NCBI GenBank assembly: GCA_001767855.1
Contig: MEMF01000002.1
Coordinates: forward strand, 232,893 to 296,892
DNA length: 64,000 bases
Reading direction: 5' to 3'
Source of the DNA: Alphaproteobacteria bacterium RIFCSPHIGHO2_01_FULL_41_14
Lineage (GTDB): Bacteria > Pseudomonadota > Alphaproteobacteria > UBA7879 > UBA5542
Below the pieces are notes generated by a model that had not been told where the DNA came from, made no database searches, and was given only the letters and a program-made list of their open reading frames with translations. Each line of letters begins with the position of its first letter. The first letter of the stretch is position 1. Made by a program: the position numbers and the translations under genes. This document shows, in pieces, positions 37,628 through 45,377 of this stretch.

Positions 37628-38722
37628 TTAAGAAAGAATATAACTTGTACTGCGGCCTCCTTGAGGATTCTGTTGTAAAATATCGTAGGCAAGCAAATCT
37701 TTGATGTCTCTGAGGGCTGTATCCTGAGAACATTTTGTAATCTTTGCGTACTTGCCTGTTGTTAAATGTCCCTCGAAAGATCTAAGCATCAGATTGAGAA
37801 TTTTAATTTGTCGCTCATTTAGAGGATGCTTTTCTGCTTTTTTCCAAAAACGGCTTTTCTGTAGCGTAGACTCAAGAAGAATTTCTGAACCCTTTATAGC
37901 GTTCTGCAGACATTCTATAAACCAGAGTAGCCATTCCGTAATATCTAAATCGCCTTTCTGTCCCCACTCGAGCTTGTCATAATAGAGGGAACGTTCTTTT
38001 TCGATCCAGAACGACATACTATAAAATCGATCGATGGATTGATCGGAACGGGTAAGAAGCAGATCTGTCAGAGCCCGTCCGATTCGTCCATTCCCATCCT
38101 CAAAAGGGTGGATGGTGACAAACCAAAAATGGGCAATCCCTGCTTTTAAAACAAGATCAATTGAAGATTCCTCATTAAACCACGAAAGAAACAAAGCCAT
38201 CTCTTTCTCAAGTTTTTGGGCTTCTGGCGCCTCAAAGTGGACCCGCTCCCGTCCCATTGGACCAGACACAACTTGCATAGGACCTTCTTGCTCTGTGCGC
38301 CATGTCGCTACTTTTATCTGTTTCATCCCACTTCTGCCGGTGGGAAACAAAAGAGCATGCCATCCAAAAAGGCGATCTTTTGTGAGGGGCTTACCATAAT
38401 TGCGAGTTGCATCAAGCAGCATATCCACCACCCCATCAATGTGTCGATCTTGAGGGAAAATGGAAACCGTATCAATACCAAGTTTTTTGGCAAGAGATGA
38501 CCGAACAGCTTTTGGATCTAGTATCTCTCCTTCAATGGAGCTTGTTTTCACGACATCAGCGGTTAAAATTTCGAGACTTGCTTCCTGACGCGTATTAAAT
38601 CCTAACTCTCCCATTTTTCCTAAAAGATGCCCTTGTAAATATCTCACCTGAGCCAATCTAGGATTTACTTTTTCTTCCTGCCATTTAAAGTGAGGCCATT
38701 CTAGTCTTTCATGAATAAACAT
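37628..38722 (-). CDS. Fic family protein with N-terminal inhibitory motif and winged helix
   Basis: A 364-aa Fic protein. An N-terminal DUF4172-like domain contains the inhibitory motif TSSIEG (60-65, S/TxxxEG), placing it in the class with the inhibitory helix before the Fic core. The catalytic motif HPFEDGNGRIGR (205-216) is intact, so AMP or another NMP transfer to a Ser/Thr/Tyr target is likely. Residues 300-364 form a winged-helix-like DNA-binding domain (NERQIKILNLMLR, CSQDTALRDIKDLL), suggesting self-regulation through the palindromic site just upstream. No obvious signal for secretion. Confidence 0.92.
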   Translation of the reverse strand: MFIHERLEWPHFKWQEEKVNPRLAQVRYLQGHLLGKMGELGFNTRQEASLEILTADVVKTSSIEGEILDPKAVRSSLAKKLGIDTVSIFPQDRHIDGVVDMLLDATRNYGKPLTKDRLFGWHALLFPTGRSGMKQIKVATWRTEQEGPMQVVSGPMGRERVHFEAPEAQKLEKEMALFLSWFNEESSIDLVLKAGIAHFWFVTIHPFEDGNGRIGRALTDLLLTRSDQSIDRFYSMSFWIEKERSLYYDKLEWGQKGDLDITEWLLWFIECLQNAIKGSEILLESTLQKSRFWKKAEKHPLNERQIKILNLMLRSFEGHLTTGKYAKITKCSQDTALRDIKDLLAYDILQQNPQGGRSTSYILS

Positions 38723-38725
38723 TCT

Positions 38726-38803
38726 ATTCTCCGCAAGTTATAAGGAGATTATATTACTTAATCACCGCAAATACAATTAAATACCGCATAATATGCGGAG
38801 AAT
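38726..38803. promoter_or_regulatory. Palindromic operator candidate upstream of the Fic gene
   Basis: A perfect 15-base palindrome CCGCATAATATGCGG lies at 38784-38798. TGCGGAGAAT (38794-38803) is the exact inverse of ATTCTCCGCA (38726-38735), which is four bases from the Fic start codon. A further half-site ACCGCA occurs at 38764-38769. Spacing suggests cooperative binding and repression, possibly by the Fic protein's own winged helix. Confidence 0.55.
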
Positions 38804-38967
38804 AAATTATCGTGACAATCGAGTCCTTGCAGTCCCTGTTTCTTTATGGAGACAGATCCTTGCTTTTTCGGGTTTTTGTTGTTCAATTTCCTTTCTAAAA
38901 GAGAAGATCAGCGTTAATTGACATCTATAGAATGTTTTGTTCTAATAAGAGGGAACAGGGAAAAATC

Positions 38968-40062
38968 ATGACCAACAGCCGTATTTTAAGCTTAATAATC
39001 CTTTGTGGATCCTATCTCACATATGCAGGGTTTACACCCTATTATCCTGGGTATGGGAATTTGGCCCCATCGTATTCCTATCAGCAGCCTTCCTATTATG
39101 GCGGGGGATACCAACAGCCTGGGTATGGAGGATACCAACAGCCTGGGTATGGAGGATACCAACAATCCCCCTATGGCGGAGGGGGTTATCCGCAACGGTT
39201 TGGGGCATCACCTCTGCAGAGACTTTCCCAGGGGCAATGGTCCGGCGGGGGCTCTGGGGGCTCTATTTTTGACTGTTCGGCTAATAGCTGTGGCACCTTG
39301 AAAGGCTTCAAAAAATGTTTGGGGAGCCAGAAAAGCGCGTATCGGTATTTTATTTTCCATCCCGAGGCGCTCGAGTCCCGTCAGGCCAGAACCCGGCTTC
39401 GCACGTTTATTAATGATCACCCCAAATGCTATACCCAGTTTTGTAATCGGGTTTGTTCCACCGTTCCTGAGCAGTTTCTAGGGGCGGCGAGAAAGAGGCC
39501 GCAGAAAGCCAACTGGCTGAGACGGCAGGCGGATTGGGCACGGCAAAATAAGGCGTGGCGCACGCGGGAAGCCCACACAAGATTCAGAACGAGGATCAGA
39601 ATAGAAGATCTGTGTAAAAGGCAGGATAACCGCGGCAAAGAGATTCGCCTCTGGTGCAGTGAATGCGCGGACTATTTAAAAGGTGACCGTGAAATGATTG
39701 ACGCTTGTCGGGCAGAGATTACTTATAATATATCGCCTGTAATAAGATTCCGAAAGAGGGGTCAACAAGGGCAGGTTCAACATGTGGTAGCGCAAGAAGA
39801 AATAACTATCGGTGGGGGAGACGCCCCTCAAATGCAAGGGCAAAGACAGCAAAAGACCCAGATAAAAACAGTGGAGCAAAGACAGCAGCAGGGGACTGTC
39901 GTAGAAAAAGAAGCCGGTCCTGGTGGTGTAGTCATGAGCAGTACGTCATCCCAGCGGTCTGAGTCCAGTCAAGGGTCTGAGCAGAGCTCGGATCGCTGGG
40001 ATGACGATGAGTCTTCAGACGATGATTCTGGAGAGGAGTTTTCAAGCGCATCCTCAGACTAA
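38968..40062 (+). CDS. Secreted low-complexity protein with GYQQP repeats and acidic tail
   Basis: From ATG 38968 the product has about 364 residues. A signal peptide (ILSLIILCGSYLTYAG) is followed by a Tyr/Gly/Gln/Pro-rich prion-like region with tandem GGYQQPGY repeats (about residues 42-70), then a central basic domain with about ten Cys (CSANSCGTLKGFKKCLG, CYTQFCNRVC, LWCSECADYL), a Gln-rich stretch, and a Ser/Asp/Glu tail ending DDDSGEEFSSASSD. The central Cys domain may be disulphide-bonded. Family unknown; a surface or host-directed protein is a reasonable guess. Confidence 0.7.
   Translation: MTNSRILSLIILCGSYLTYAGFTPYYPGYGNLAPSYSYQQPSYYGGGYQQPGYGGYQQPGYGGYQQSPYGGGGYPQRFGASPLQRLSQGQWSGGGSGGSIFDCSANSCGTLKGFKKCLGSQKSAYRYFIFHPEALESRQARTRLRTFINDHPKCYTQFCNRVCSTVPEQFLGAARKRPQKANWLRRQADWARQNKAWRTREAHTRFRTRIRIEDLCKRQDNRGKEIRLWCSECADYLKGDREMIDACRAEITYNISPVIRFRKRGQQGQVQHVVAQEEITIGGGDAPQMQGQRQQKTQIKTVEQRQQQGTVVEKEAGPGGVVMSSTSSQRSESSQGSEQSSDRWDDDESSDDDSGEEFSSASSD
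39107..39166 (+). repeat. 24-bp tandem repeat encoding GYQQPGYG
   Basis: Two identical 24-base units (39107-39130 and 39131-39154) and a partial third. The unit is in frame (8 codons), so copy-number change would lengthen the protein without frameshift. Confidence 0.85.
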
Positions 40063-40088
40063 CAGCAGCCGAAGAAGATAGATCGTTT

Positions 40089-40895
40089 CTACCATCTCTT
40101 TTTAACTTGAGCCAAGGTCATGTGCTCGTTTCTGATTCTTTCCATAACACGAGGGTTCCCTTTGGGGTCAATACGTCGTCCCAACAGATAGACTTCTATG
40201 TCTAGTTGGGCACATTTGGCTCGGCTGATCTCATTTTCTCTTTCGCCCTTTACAACTTGTTGGGCATACGGATAATCTAAAACGCCTTTTCTAACAGCTT
40301 CCATGGCAAGTGGTTTTGTCTTGGCATCATTCCATCCCCCTGGTTGCTCCGTATCTCTCTTTAGAATTCCCAACGCTTGATTAATAATCTGGTCTCGTTT
40401 AAGGGCTTCTTCCACAATCTTAGTGCCGAAAGGTTTGTTGTTTTGGATACGGTCAACCATGGTCCAGTTAAAGTCATCCCACTTGTCTGTGCTACACCAG
40501 GCAACCGGGTTATGGGAGGCTGATTCTAAGCGCTGCGCAAATGCCTTGACTATGGAGAGGTTCTCTTGGTGCTGTCTTTTTTCTTCTCTCTCGGCTTGCT
40601 CACGATCTTGTTTCGCTTGACGTTGACGGGCGGCGTCCTCTCTGTCGGTTTGCTCACGAGCGCGTTGCTCTCTTTCTTGCTTGGCTGTCTTAGCCGCTTG
40701 AGCTTTATCAAACGCCAAGCGGTCTTCTTCTATCTTGGCCTGACGATTCATGGCTCTCGCTTGATCATTCATCGCACGAAGGGAGAGACGGGCCATCCGG
40801 TCTTCATAATCATCATATCCATATCCCCCGGTGGCAGCCTCACTGAGCCCTTGGGACAAGACGATCCCCAGGGTGATTAAAATACTTTTTTTCAT
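40089..40895 (-). CDS. Secreted coiled-coil protein of unknown function
   Basis: About 268 residues from the ATG at 40893-40895, chosen because AAGGAG lies seven bases upstream. A signal peptide (SILITLGIVLSQGLSEAA) is followed by a long charged helix rich in Arg/Gln/Glu (residues ~35-115, predicted coiled coil) and a C-terminal domain with two Cys (AWCSTDKWDDF, AKCAQLDIEVYL). It is convergent with the low-complexity protein gene and has a clear promoter. Family not recognised. Confidence 0.65.
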   Translation of the reverse strand: MKKSILITLGIVLSQGLSEAATGGYGYDDYEDRMARLSLRAMNDQARAMNRQAKIEEDRLAFDKAQAAKTAKQEREQRAREQTDREDAARQRQAKQDREQAEREEKRQHQENLSIVKAFAQRLESASHNPVAWCSTDKWDDFNWTMVDRIQNNKPFGTKIVEEALKRDQIINQALGILKRDTEQPGGWNDAKTKPLAMEAVRKGVLDYPYAQQVVKGERENEISRAKCAQLDIEVYLLGRRIDPKGNPRVMERIRNEHMTLAQVKKRW

Positions 40896-40932
40896 ACCGA
40901 AACTCCTTGTATTCATTGCAGTAACGTACACT

Positions 40933-40995
40933 ATTGAAACGTCTGCCCCTTTTATATAATTAAAGCAAGTAGAAAATTCAAGGAATTGTGTATAA
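40933..40995. repeat. Direct repeat, copy 1 (promoter region)
   Basis: About 63 bases shared with 42521-42584, including ATTGAAAC, TCTGCCCCTT, TTAAAGCAAG and AGAAAATTCAAG in the same order with a few mismatches. Confidence 0.8.
40953..40981 (-). promoter_or_regulatory. Predicted promoter of the secreted coiled-coil gene
   Basis: On the minus strand TTGAAT (40976-40981), a 17-base spacer and TATATA (40953-40958). This region is duplicated at 42521-42584, where the -10 element is altered. Confidence 0.65.
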
Positions 40996-41177
40996 AAATG
41001 AGAAAAGAATACCAGGGGCGGTAATCCCCCATACCGAGTTCTTCTTTAGAAAATCATTCAGACTCAATCTATACAAAAGGACATAGTATTCTAAAAACCA
41101 TTTGATATATCTTAATAAATAGACTTGAAATTTTTTTTGAAAGGAGATAGTGTGCTCATGGTTGAGCAGAGGACATT

Positions 41178-42323
41178 ATGAAAACCAGGTCTTTTTTTTT
41201 CACTCGAGTGGTGGTTATCCTTTGGATAGTTTTGTTTGGAATCAATGCTATTGCCGATCCAAAAAAGATAAATATTAATTCTATCAAAACTTTTTTCGAT
41301 CAACGTTTTAAAAACTATAAAAATAAACAGGTTCTTGGCGAGAGAATTCTTTCACCTAATTCGGTGAAACGCTTATATTTAGTGGAATTTCCCTTAGAAG
41401 ACATGCCGGATGAAGAGAAGGCGAAACTTCTTGAGAATGAGGATCCTGAGGCATTTTATTATGGATATGGGGGGGAAATCGACTACGAAAAAGCACGTCT
41501 TATCGCTTATTCACACTTGGGGAAAACACCCAAAGGTGAGAGGCTCTCTCTGGCGGCATTGTCTGTGCTGATGATGATTTATGGGAACGGGCAGGGTGTG
41601 AAATCTAATTTCGAGTTGGCTCAGTTTTTTGCTGTTGTGGAGGGGGGATCTCACTTTGAATTGACGGGAGAATTAATGGATTTAGAGGAACGTAAATCCA
41701 AGGGTTGGAAAGGAGAGGAATTTTCTTTCTGTGACCATACAACAAGTGGATTTCGTGAGGGATATTGTAAACGCATACATCGAGATCTTCAGCGCTTTAG
41801 GCACAATAAAGCCTTCCTAATTTTATCTCAACATTGGACACCTCCCCAAATTCAAGCATTTGAAAGATTAAAAAAGAAAGCTTTGCGTTACTTTTTGAGC
41901 CAGTCTCAGAATGAAATAGATGGATCTGGATCAGCGGGCACTGCTTTTATCCTTGAGGAAGAGATGAATCACCATGATGCTTTTAAGAAATTGATCGAAC
42001 AGCTTGAAGAGAACGAAATTTCTTCCTTTTCTAAAGAAGAATTTGATGAATCGAATAAAAATCTTAAAACTGCCTGTAAAGATGCTTGTGAATATCTTGT
42101 ACGTTCAGAAGAAAAATTCATCGATTTAATAGGTTTTAAAAAGGAAGATCTCAAAAAAACCCAACAAGATTGGGCCCAATACAGAGATGCTTTCTTTAAT
42201 TTTTCAAGGGTGAGATATCCAAAAGTTTCAAAAAATACTCTAGGAAAAATATTAACAGATATGAGGATAGAAGAACTCCAGAGAATTAGGGGCTGTCCCT
42301 TAACAAATCCTTATGCTATCTGA
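41178..42323 (+). CDS. Secreted protein with LprI/DUF1311-like C-terminus
   Basis: 381 residues with a signal peptide (VVVILWIVLFGINAIA). A central part has a Sel1-like helical pattern (IDYEKARLIAYSHLGK, LSLAALSVLMMIYGNGQG). The last 80 residues (LKTACKDACEYL, TQQDWAQYRDAFFNF, LTDMRIEELQRI) resemble the LprI/DUF1311 module of periplasmic lysozyme-inhibitor-like proteins, with a Q-x-x-W-x-x-Y-R-D core. The match is by pattern only. It is flanked by the two copies of the promoter repeat. Confidence 0.6.
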   Translation: MKTRSFFFTRVVVILWIVLFGINAIADPKKININSIKTFFDQRFKNYKNKQVLGERILSPNSVKRLYLVEFPLEDMPDEEKAKLLENEDPEAFYYGYGGEIDYEKARLIAYSHLGKTPKGERLSLAALSVLMMIYGNGQGVKSNFELAQFFAVVEGGSHFELTGELMDLEERKSKGWKGEEFSFCDHTTSGFREGYCKRIHRDLQRFRHNKAFLILSQHWTPPQIQAFERLKKKALRYFLSQSQNEIDGSGSAGTAFILEEEMNHHDAFKKLIEQLEENEISSFSKEEFDESNKNLKTACKDACEYLVRSEEKFIDLIGFKKEDLKKTQQDWAQYRDAFFNFSRVRYPKVSKNTLGKILTDMRIEELQRIRGCPLTNPYAI

Positions 42324-42376
42324 GACAACCCCAACTATTATTGTCAGAACACCGAAGGGGGTTCTGATAAGGTTCC

Positions 42377-42547
42377 TTAGTTGTAATATATTTTCACTAT
42401 GTCGAGTGCGTCTCTTTGGTACCTATCACCCAGTCTATCCCAATTGTCATCTAAAATGGAAAAGTCCGCACCTCTTTCTCTGTCTTTAGAAGAAAGACTT
42501 TCGCTGGGGGGCTCTCCTAGATTGAAACTTCTGCCCCTTCTCCATAC
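42377..42547 (-). pseudogene. Possible remnant of a secreted-protein gene behind a duplicated promoter
   Basis: A 56-codon minus-strand frame without a good start codon, ending at 42377-42379. Its translation (DRERGADFSILDDNW, DRYQRDALDIVKIYYN) looks protein-like. It sits directly downstream of copy 2 of the promoter repeat, where a signal-peptide gene would be expected, which suggests a decayed 5'-truncated paralogue. Confidence 0.3.
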
Positions 42548-42584
42548 TTAAAGCAAGCAGAAAATTCAAGAAATTGAATGTGAA
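42521..42584. repeat. Direct repeat, copy 2 (promoter region, altered -10)
   Basis: Counterpart of 40933-40995. On the minus strand TTGAAT (42564-42569) is kept at 17-base spacing, but the -10 reads TATGGA (42541-42546) instead of TATATA. Confidence 0.8.
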
Positions 42585-42653
42585 CGCTCCACGGAGAAAT
42601 TATTACAAAAAAATGTAAAGAAGATTAGGAGAAACGGTTTAAGATAGGATACA

Positions 42654-43160
42654 ATGACGAACGCTTTTAAAGCCTTAAGTAAAATATTTTGTACCATTAG
42701 TCAGACATATCAATCTTGGAGGGGGAACGGAAAAATGATCGTAGGACTTAAAAACGATAAAGAAAAAACCTCTAATAACAACGGCACGCACTCTTTAAAA
42801 GATCAACTCTATGATTTTTTGGAAGATCTGCCGAGGCAAGAGGGAGGGGTTACGCATATTTGCAGTTTTTTCGTCTCTCTTGCGAATCAACAGCATAGTC
42901 TTTCAGATATTTTATACGAGATTGGAGAAGATCCCCGTCTGTACTTTTGGCTTAAGTTAGTTATTGGCTCGCTCAGCTTTAAAGAAAGTGACCAGTTGAC
43001 TAAAACTTTGAGATCAATGTTCCCTAAAGAAGGGCCCTTGATGCAGGAAGTAAATTTTTTCTTTTTATCTCATCAAAAGAAACTGATTCAAGAAATTGCG
43101 TCTCATCTCACAAAGCAAGTCAGCCTCTCCCCCCTTCAAAGTCATGAAGGAACGGCATAA
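42654..43160 (+). CDS. Hypothetical helical protein
   Basis: 168 residues, no signal peptide or membrane helix; mostly helical, with LKDQLYDFLEDLP, SDILYEIGEDPRLYFWLKLV and a C-terminal HQKKLIQEIASHLTKQV. I do not recognise it. AGGA lies before ATG 42654; an alternative ATG at 42735 has GGAGGGGG twelve bases upstream. It precedes the patatin gene by 160 bases. Confidence 0.55.
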   Translation: MTNAFKALSKIFCTISQTYQSWRGNGKMIVGLKNDKEKTSNNNGTHSLKDQLYDFLEDLPRQEGGVTHICSFFVSLANQQHSLSDILYEIGEDPRLYFWLKLVIGSLSFKESDQLTKTLRSMFPKEGPLMQEVNFFFLSHQKKLIQEIASHLTKQVSLSPLQSHEGTA

Positions 43161-43319
43161 GTTCAAGGGGCAGAAAAAATTTAGAATAGTGTAGTCGGGC
43201 CTTTTCTTGGGGGTCTCTTTCCAACGGTCCTTATCGGGGTTGATTTTTTCCGATTTTTCAACTGGATCTATATTTTTAGTCGATATAGAAACTAAAAGTA
43301 CTTGTGGGGAGGAGATTTG

Positions 43320-44684
43320 ATGAAATCACTGATTTATGGTGCCGTGTTTTTTGTTCTGAGTGGATGGGGAGCCGGAGCTGACTTGGGGCCAGATGTGTTT
43401 TCTATGCCCTCAAGTTCTAGCCTGAAAAGTCACTCACCGTACACTATGAAAGTTGAAGCAGATCCTTTGGCTCTCGCTCGAGTTTTATGTTTGGATGGGG
43501 GTGGCGGTCGCGGTATTTATACGGCCGCAGTCCTCGATTATCTAGAGGAAGAATTGCAGGGGAAAAGAGTTTGTGATTTTTTTCAAGGTGGCATTACAGG
43601 CACGTCAACAGGGTCCTTAATCGCCTTAGCCATTTTGGCACCAACTCATTTTAATAAAGCCACCGGAAAAAGAGAAGAGGGTCCATACCCTGCTAACGAA
43701 ATTGTGGATTTTTACGAAGATATGATTAAAGAAGTATTCAAAGGATGGACACCTGCTAATTGTTGGAGAAATGTGAGTCATGGATACGATGAGGGGTGCT
43801 TCTCCAGCCTAAAGAAAACCCTTTGGAGCATGATGACTTGTTTTGGGTGCTGTGCTTGCTATAAAAATTGTGATGGATTTTGTGGTCCTCGGTACAGCAA
43901 CCATAGTTTGAGGGCATTTTTAGAGAGGCACTTTGGGGACCTCACCTTGGCAGATGCTTTGGTGCCTGCTCAAATAGTTTCTTATGATGTTTCTCAAAAC
44001 AGGCCTATTTATTTTAGCAGTTTCAAAACTCCTAAAGTAAGATTTGTGGATGCTGCTTTGTGCTCTTCAGCCGCCCCCACTTATTTCCCATCTGTCTCCA
44101 TTGAAGACGGTAGAAATGGCACTTATCCTTGTGTGGATGGAGGCGTTTTTGATAACAGTGCGTGTTTGGCTGCTTTAAAGCTAGGTCTTCTCCATTCTGC
44201 TTCTCTGATGTCCCCTGCCTCGACACGTCATCTGGATAATTTTGTCTTATTATCCATCGGAACAGGAGAAGAAAACATTGATTCACGGTATAAAAAACTA
44301 AAGCACTCAGGTAAACTTAGGTGGGCATCCGATGCTATTAAGATTAGTATGGAGGGAACGTCTAAAGCGGCTCATGAGAATCTACAGGATATCTATGAAG
44401 CCAGTGGCGTCAGGGATGAACGATATTTCAGAATCCAAACCATTTTAACTCCTAAAGAAAGCCAAATGGATAACACAAAAGAGAGCATAACGGAGGCGTT
44501 GGTAAACAAAGCACGGAACGATGTAAGCGATGACAGTAAACCATTCCGACGTTTCGTGAGATATCACATTGAAGGGAAACTTAAAAGGGAAATAAAAGAA
44601 GATGCACAGGAAGATCAGGAGGTTCTACAACAGTTCCAGGCTCTTAACACCTCTCTAGCTCAAGTTGCCCATTCCGAAGTTTAA
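43320..44684 (+). CDS. Secreted patatin-like phospholipase
   Basis: A 454-aa patatin-family lipase with a signal peptide (LIYGAVFFVLSGWGAGA); ATG 43320 is preceded by GGAGGAG. The oxyanion loop GGGGRG (60-65), the nucleophile elbow GTSTG (94-98) and the catalytic Asp in CVDGGVFDNS complete the Ser-Asp dyad. AAPTYFPSV is also typical. A Cys-rich insertion, MMTCFGCCACYKNCDGFCG (about 175-195), is unusual. Secreted patatins act as phospholipase A2 effectors in Rickettsia and Legionella, so a role in host membrane damage is plausible. Confidence 0.9.
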   Translation: MKSLIYGAVFFVLSGWGAGADLGPDVFSMPSSSSLKSHSPYTMKVEADPLALARVLCLDGGGGRGIYTAAVLDYLEEELQGKRVCDFFQGGITGTSTGSLIALAILAPTHFNKATGKREEGPYPANEIVDFYEDMIKEVFKGWTPANCWRNVSHGYDEGCFSSLKKTLWSMMTCFGCCACYKNCDGFCGPRYSNHSLRAFLERHFGDLTLADALVPAQIVSYDVSQNRPIYFSSFKTPKVRFVDAALCSSAAPTYFPSVSIEDGRNGTYPCVDGGVFDNSACLAALKLGLLHSASLMSPASTRHLDNFVLLSIGTGEENIDSRYKKLKHSGKLRWASDAIKISMEGTSKAAHENLQDIYEASGVRDERYFRIQTILTPKESQMDNTKESITEALVNKARNDVSDDSKPFRRFVRYHIEGKLKREIKEDAQEDQEVLQQFQALNTSLAQVAHSEV

Positions 44685-44703
44685 AAGAGGCCCAAACTAC
44701 AGC

Positions 44704-45060
44704 TCAACTTCCAAAGGTGTTCAGAGTCCTTGCCTGTTGCTGAAAAACCCATATGGCCTGAGCGATCTCAAAAAGGACTATATGGCTCGTTATTTTTGTT
44801 CGATCAAAGCCTGAGTCTCTGTAAGGCTGAAGAACTCCTCTTTCATTTAAATAGGCAAGAAATTCCTTAAATCTCTCCCCCGTTGGAATTCGACTTCTTA
44901 TTAATTTCCGTTGGGTTTTGTCATCTCCCCGCGGGAGTAGATGCGTTGCGGGTTTTTGTTGTAGTTTTTCCTCATTCGCTTCACCCCCCGCCGCCTGCAA
45001 AGAAGGCAAGGACAAACAGGTTATCAAGGCGGTTGCGCATATCCATGGAACAGCTTTCAT
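44704..45060 (-). CDS. Small secreted protein of unknown function
   Basis: 118 residues with a signal peptide ending near LPSLQAAG and AAGGAG eight bases before the ATG. The mature part is basic near RSRIPTGERFKEFLAYL and helical at the C-terminus (SHIVLFEIAQAIWVFQQQ). Convergent with the patatin gene, 20 bases apart. Family not recognised. Confidence 0.55.
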   Translation of the reverse strand: MKAVPWICATALITCLSLPSLQAAGGEANEEKLQQKPATHLLPRGDDKTQRKLIRSRIPTGERFKEFLAYLNERGVLQPYRDSGFDRTKITSHIVLFEIAQAIWVFQQQARTLNTFGS

Positions 45061-45246
45061 GATGGGTCTCCTTAAAAGTTATAACGCTATGATGATCTTT
45101 GACACCCTACGCTTTTTTCATCAAGGCGAAAATATAAAAAAATTAAATTTTCCGAAATAAAAAAACTCAGACAAGGCCAAGCTGATCTTTTCTCGCGTTC
45201 TCTCTTGCAAAAAGTTTGAAGCGTGCTAATATCCTGCGATAAACAA

Positions 45247-45321
45247 GCGGGAATAGCTCAGGGGTAGAGCACAACCTTGCCAAGGTTGGGGTCGAGGGTT
45301 CGAATCCCTTTTCCCGCTCCA
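45247..45321 (+). tRNA. tRNA-Gly (anticodon GCC)
   Basis: 75 nt. The acceptor GCGGGAA pairs with TTCCCGC, the anticodon stem CAACC/GGTTG encloses TTGCCAA (GCC), the T arm has GGTTCGAATCC, and CCA is encoded. No copy of its 3' end is found downstream. Confidence 0.95.
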
Positions 45322-45377
45322 AGTTTTCTGGTTTATCCCCCTTCCAGATCCTGCTAAGATAACCCCACGTTGTCGAG

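Noticed and set aside
39107..39166. Regular repeats as a possible CRISPR array
   Set aside because: The 24-base units are contiguous, without spacers, and encode GYQQPGYG in frame.
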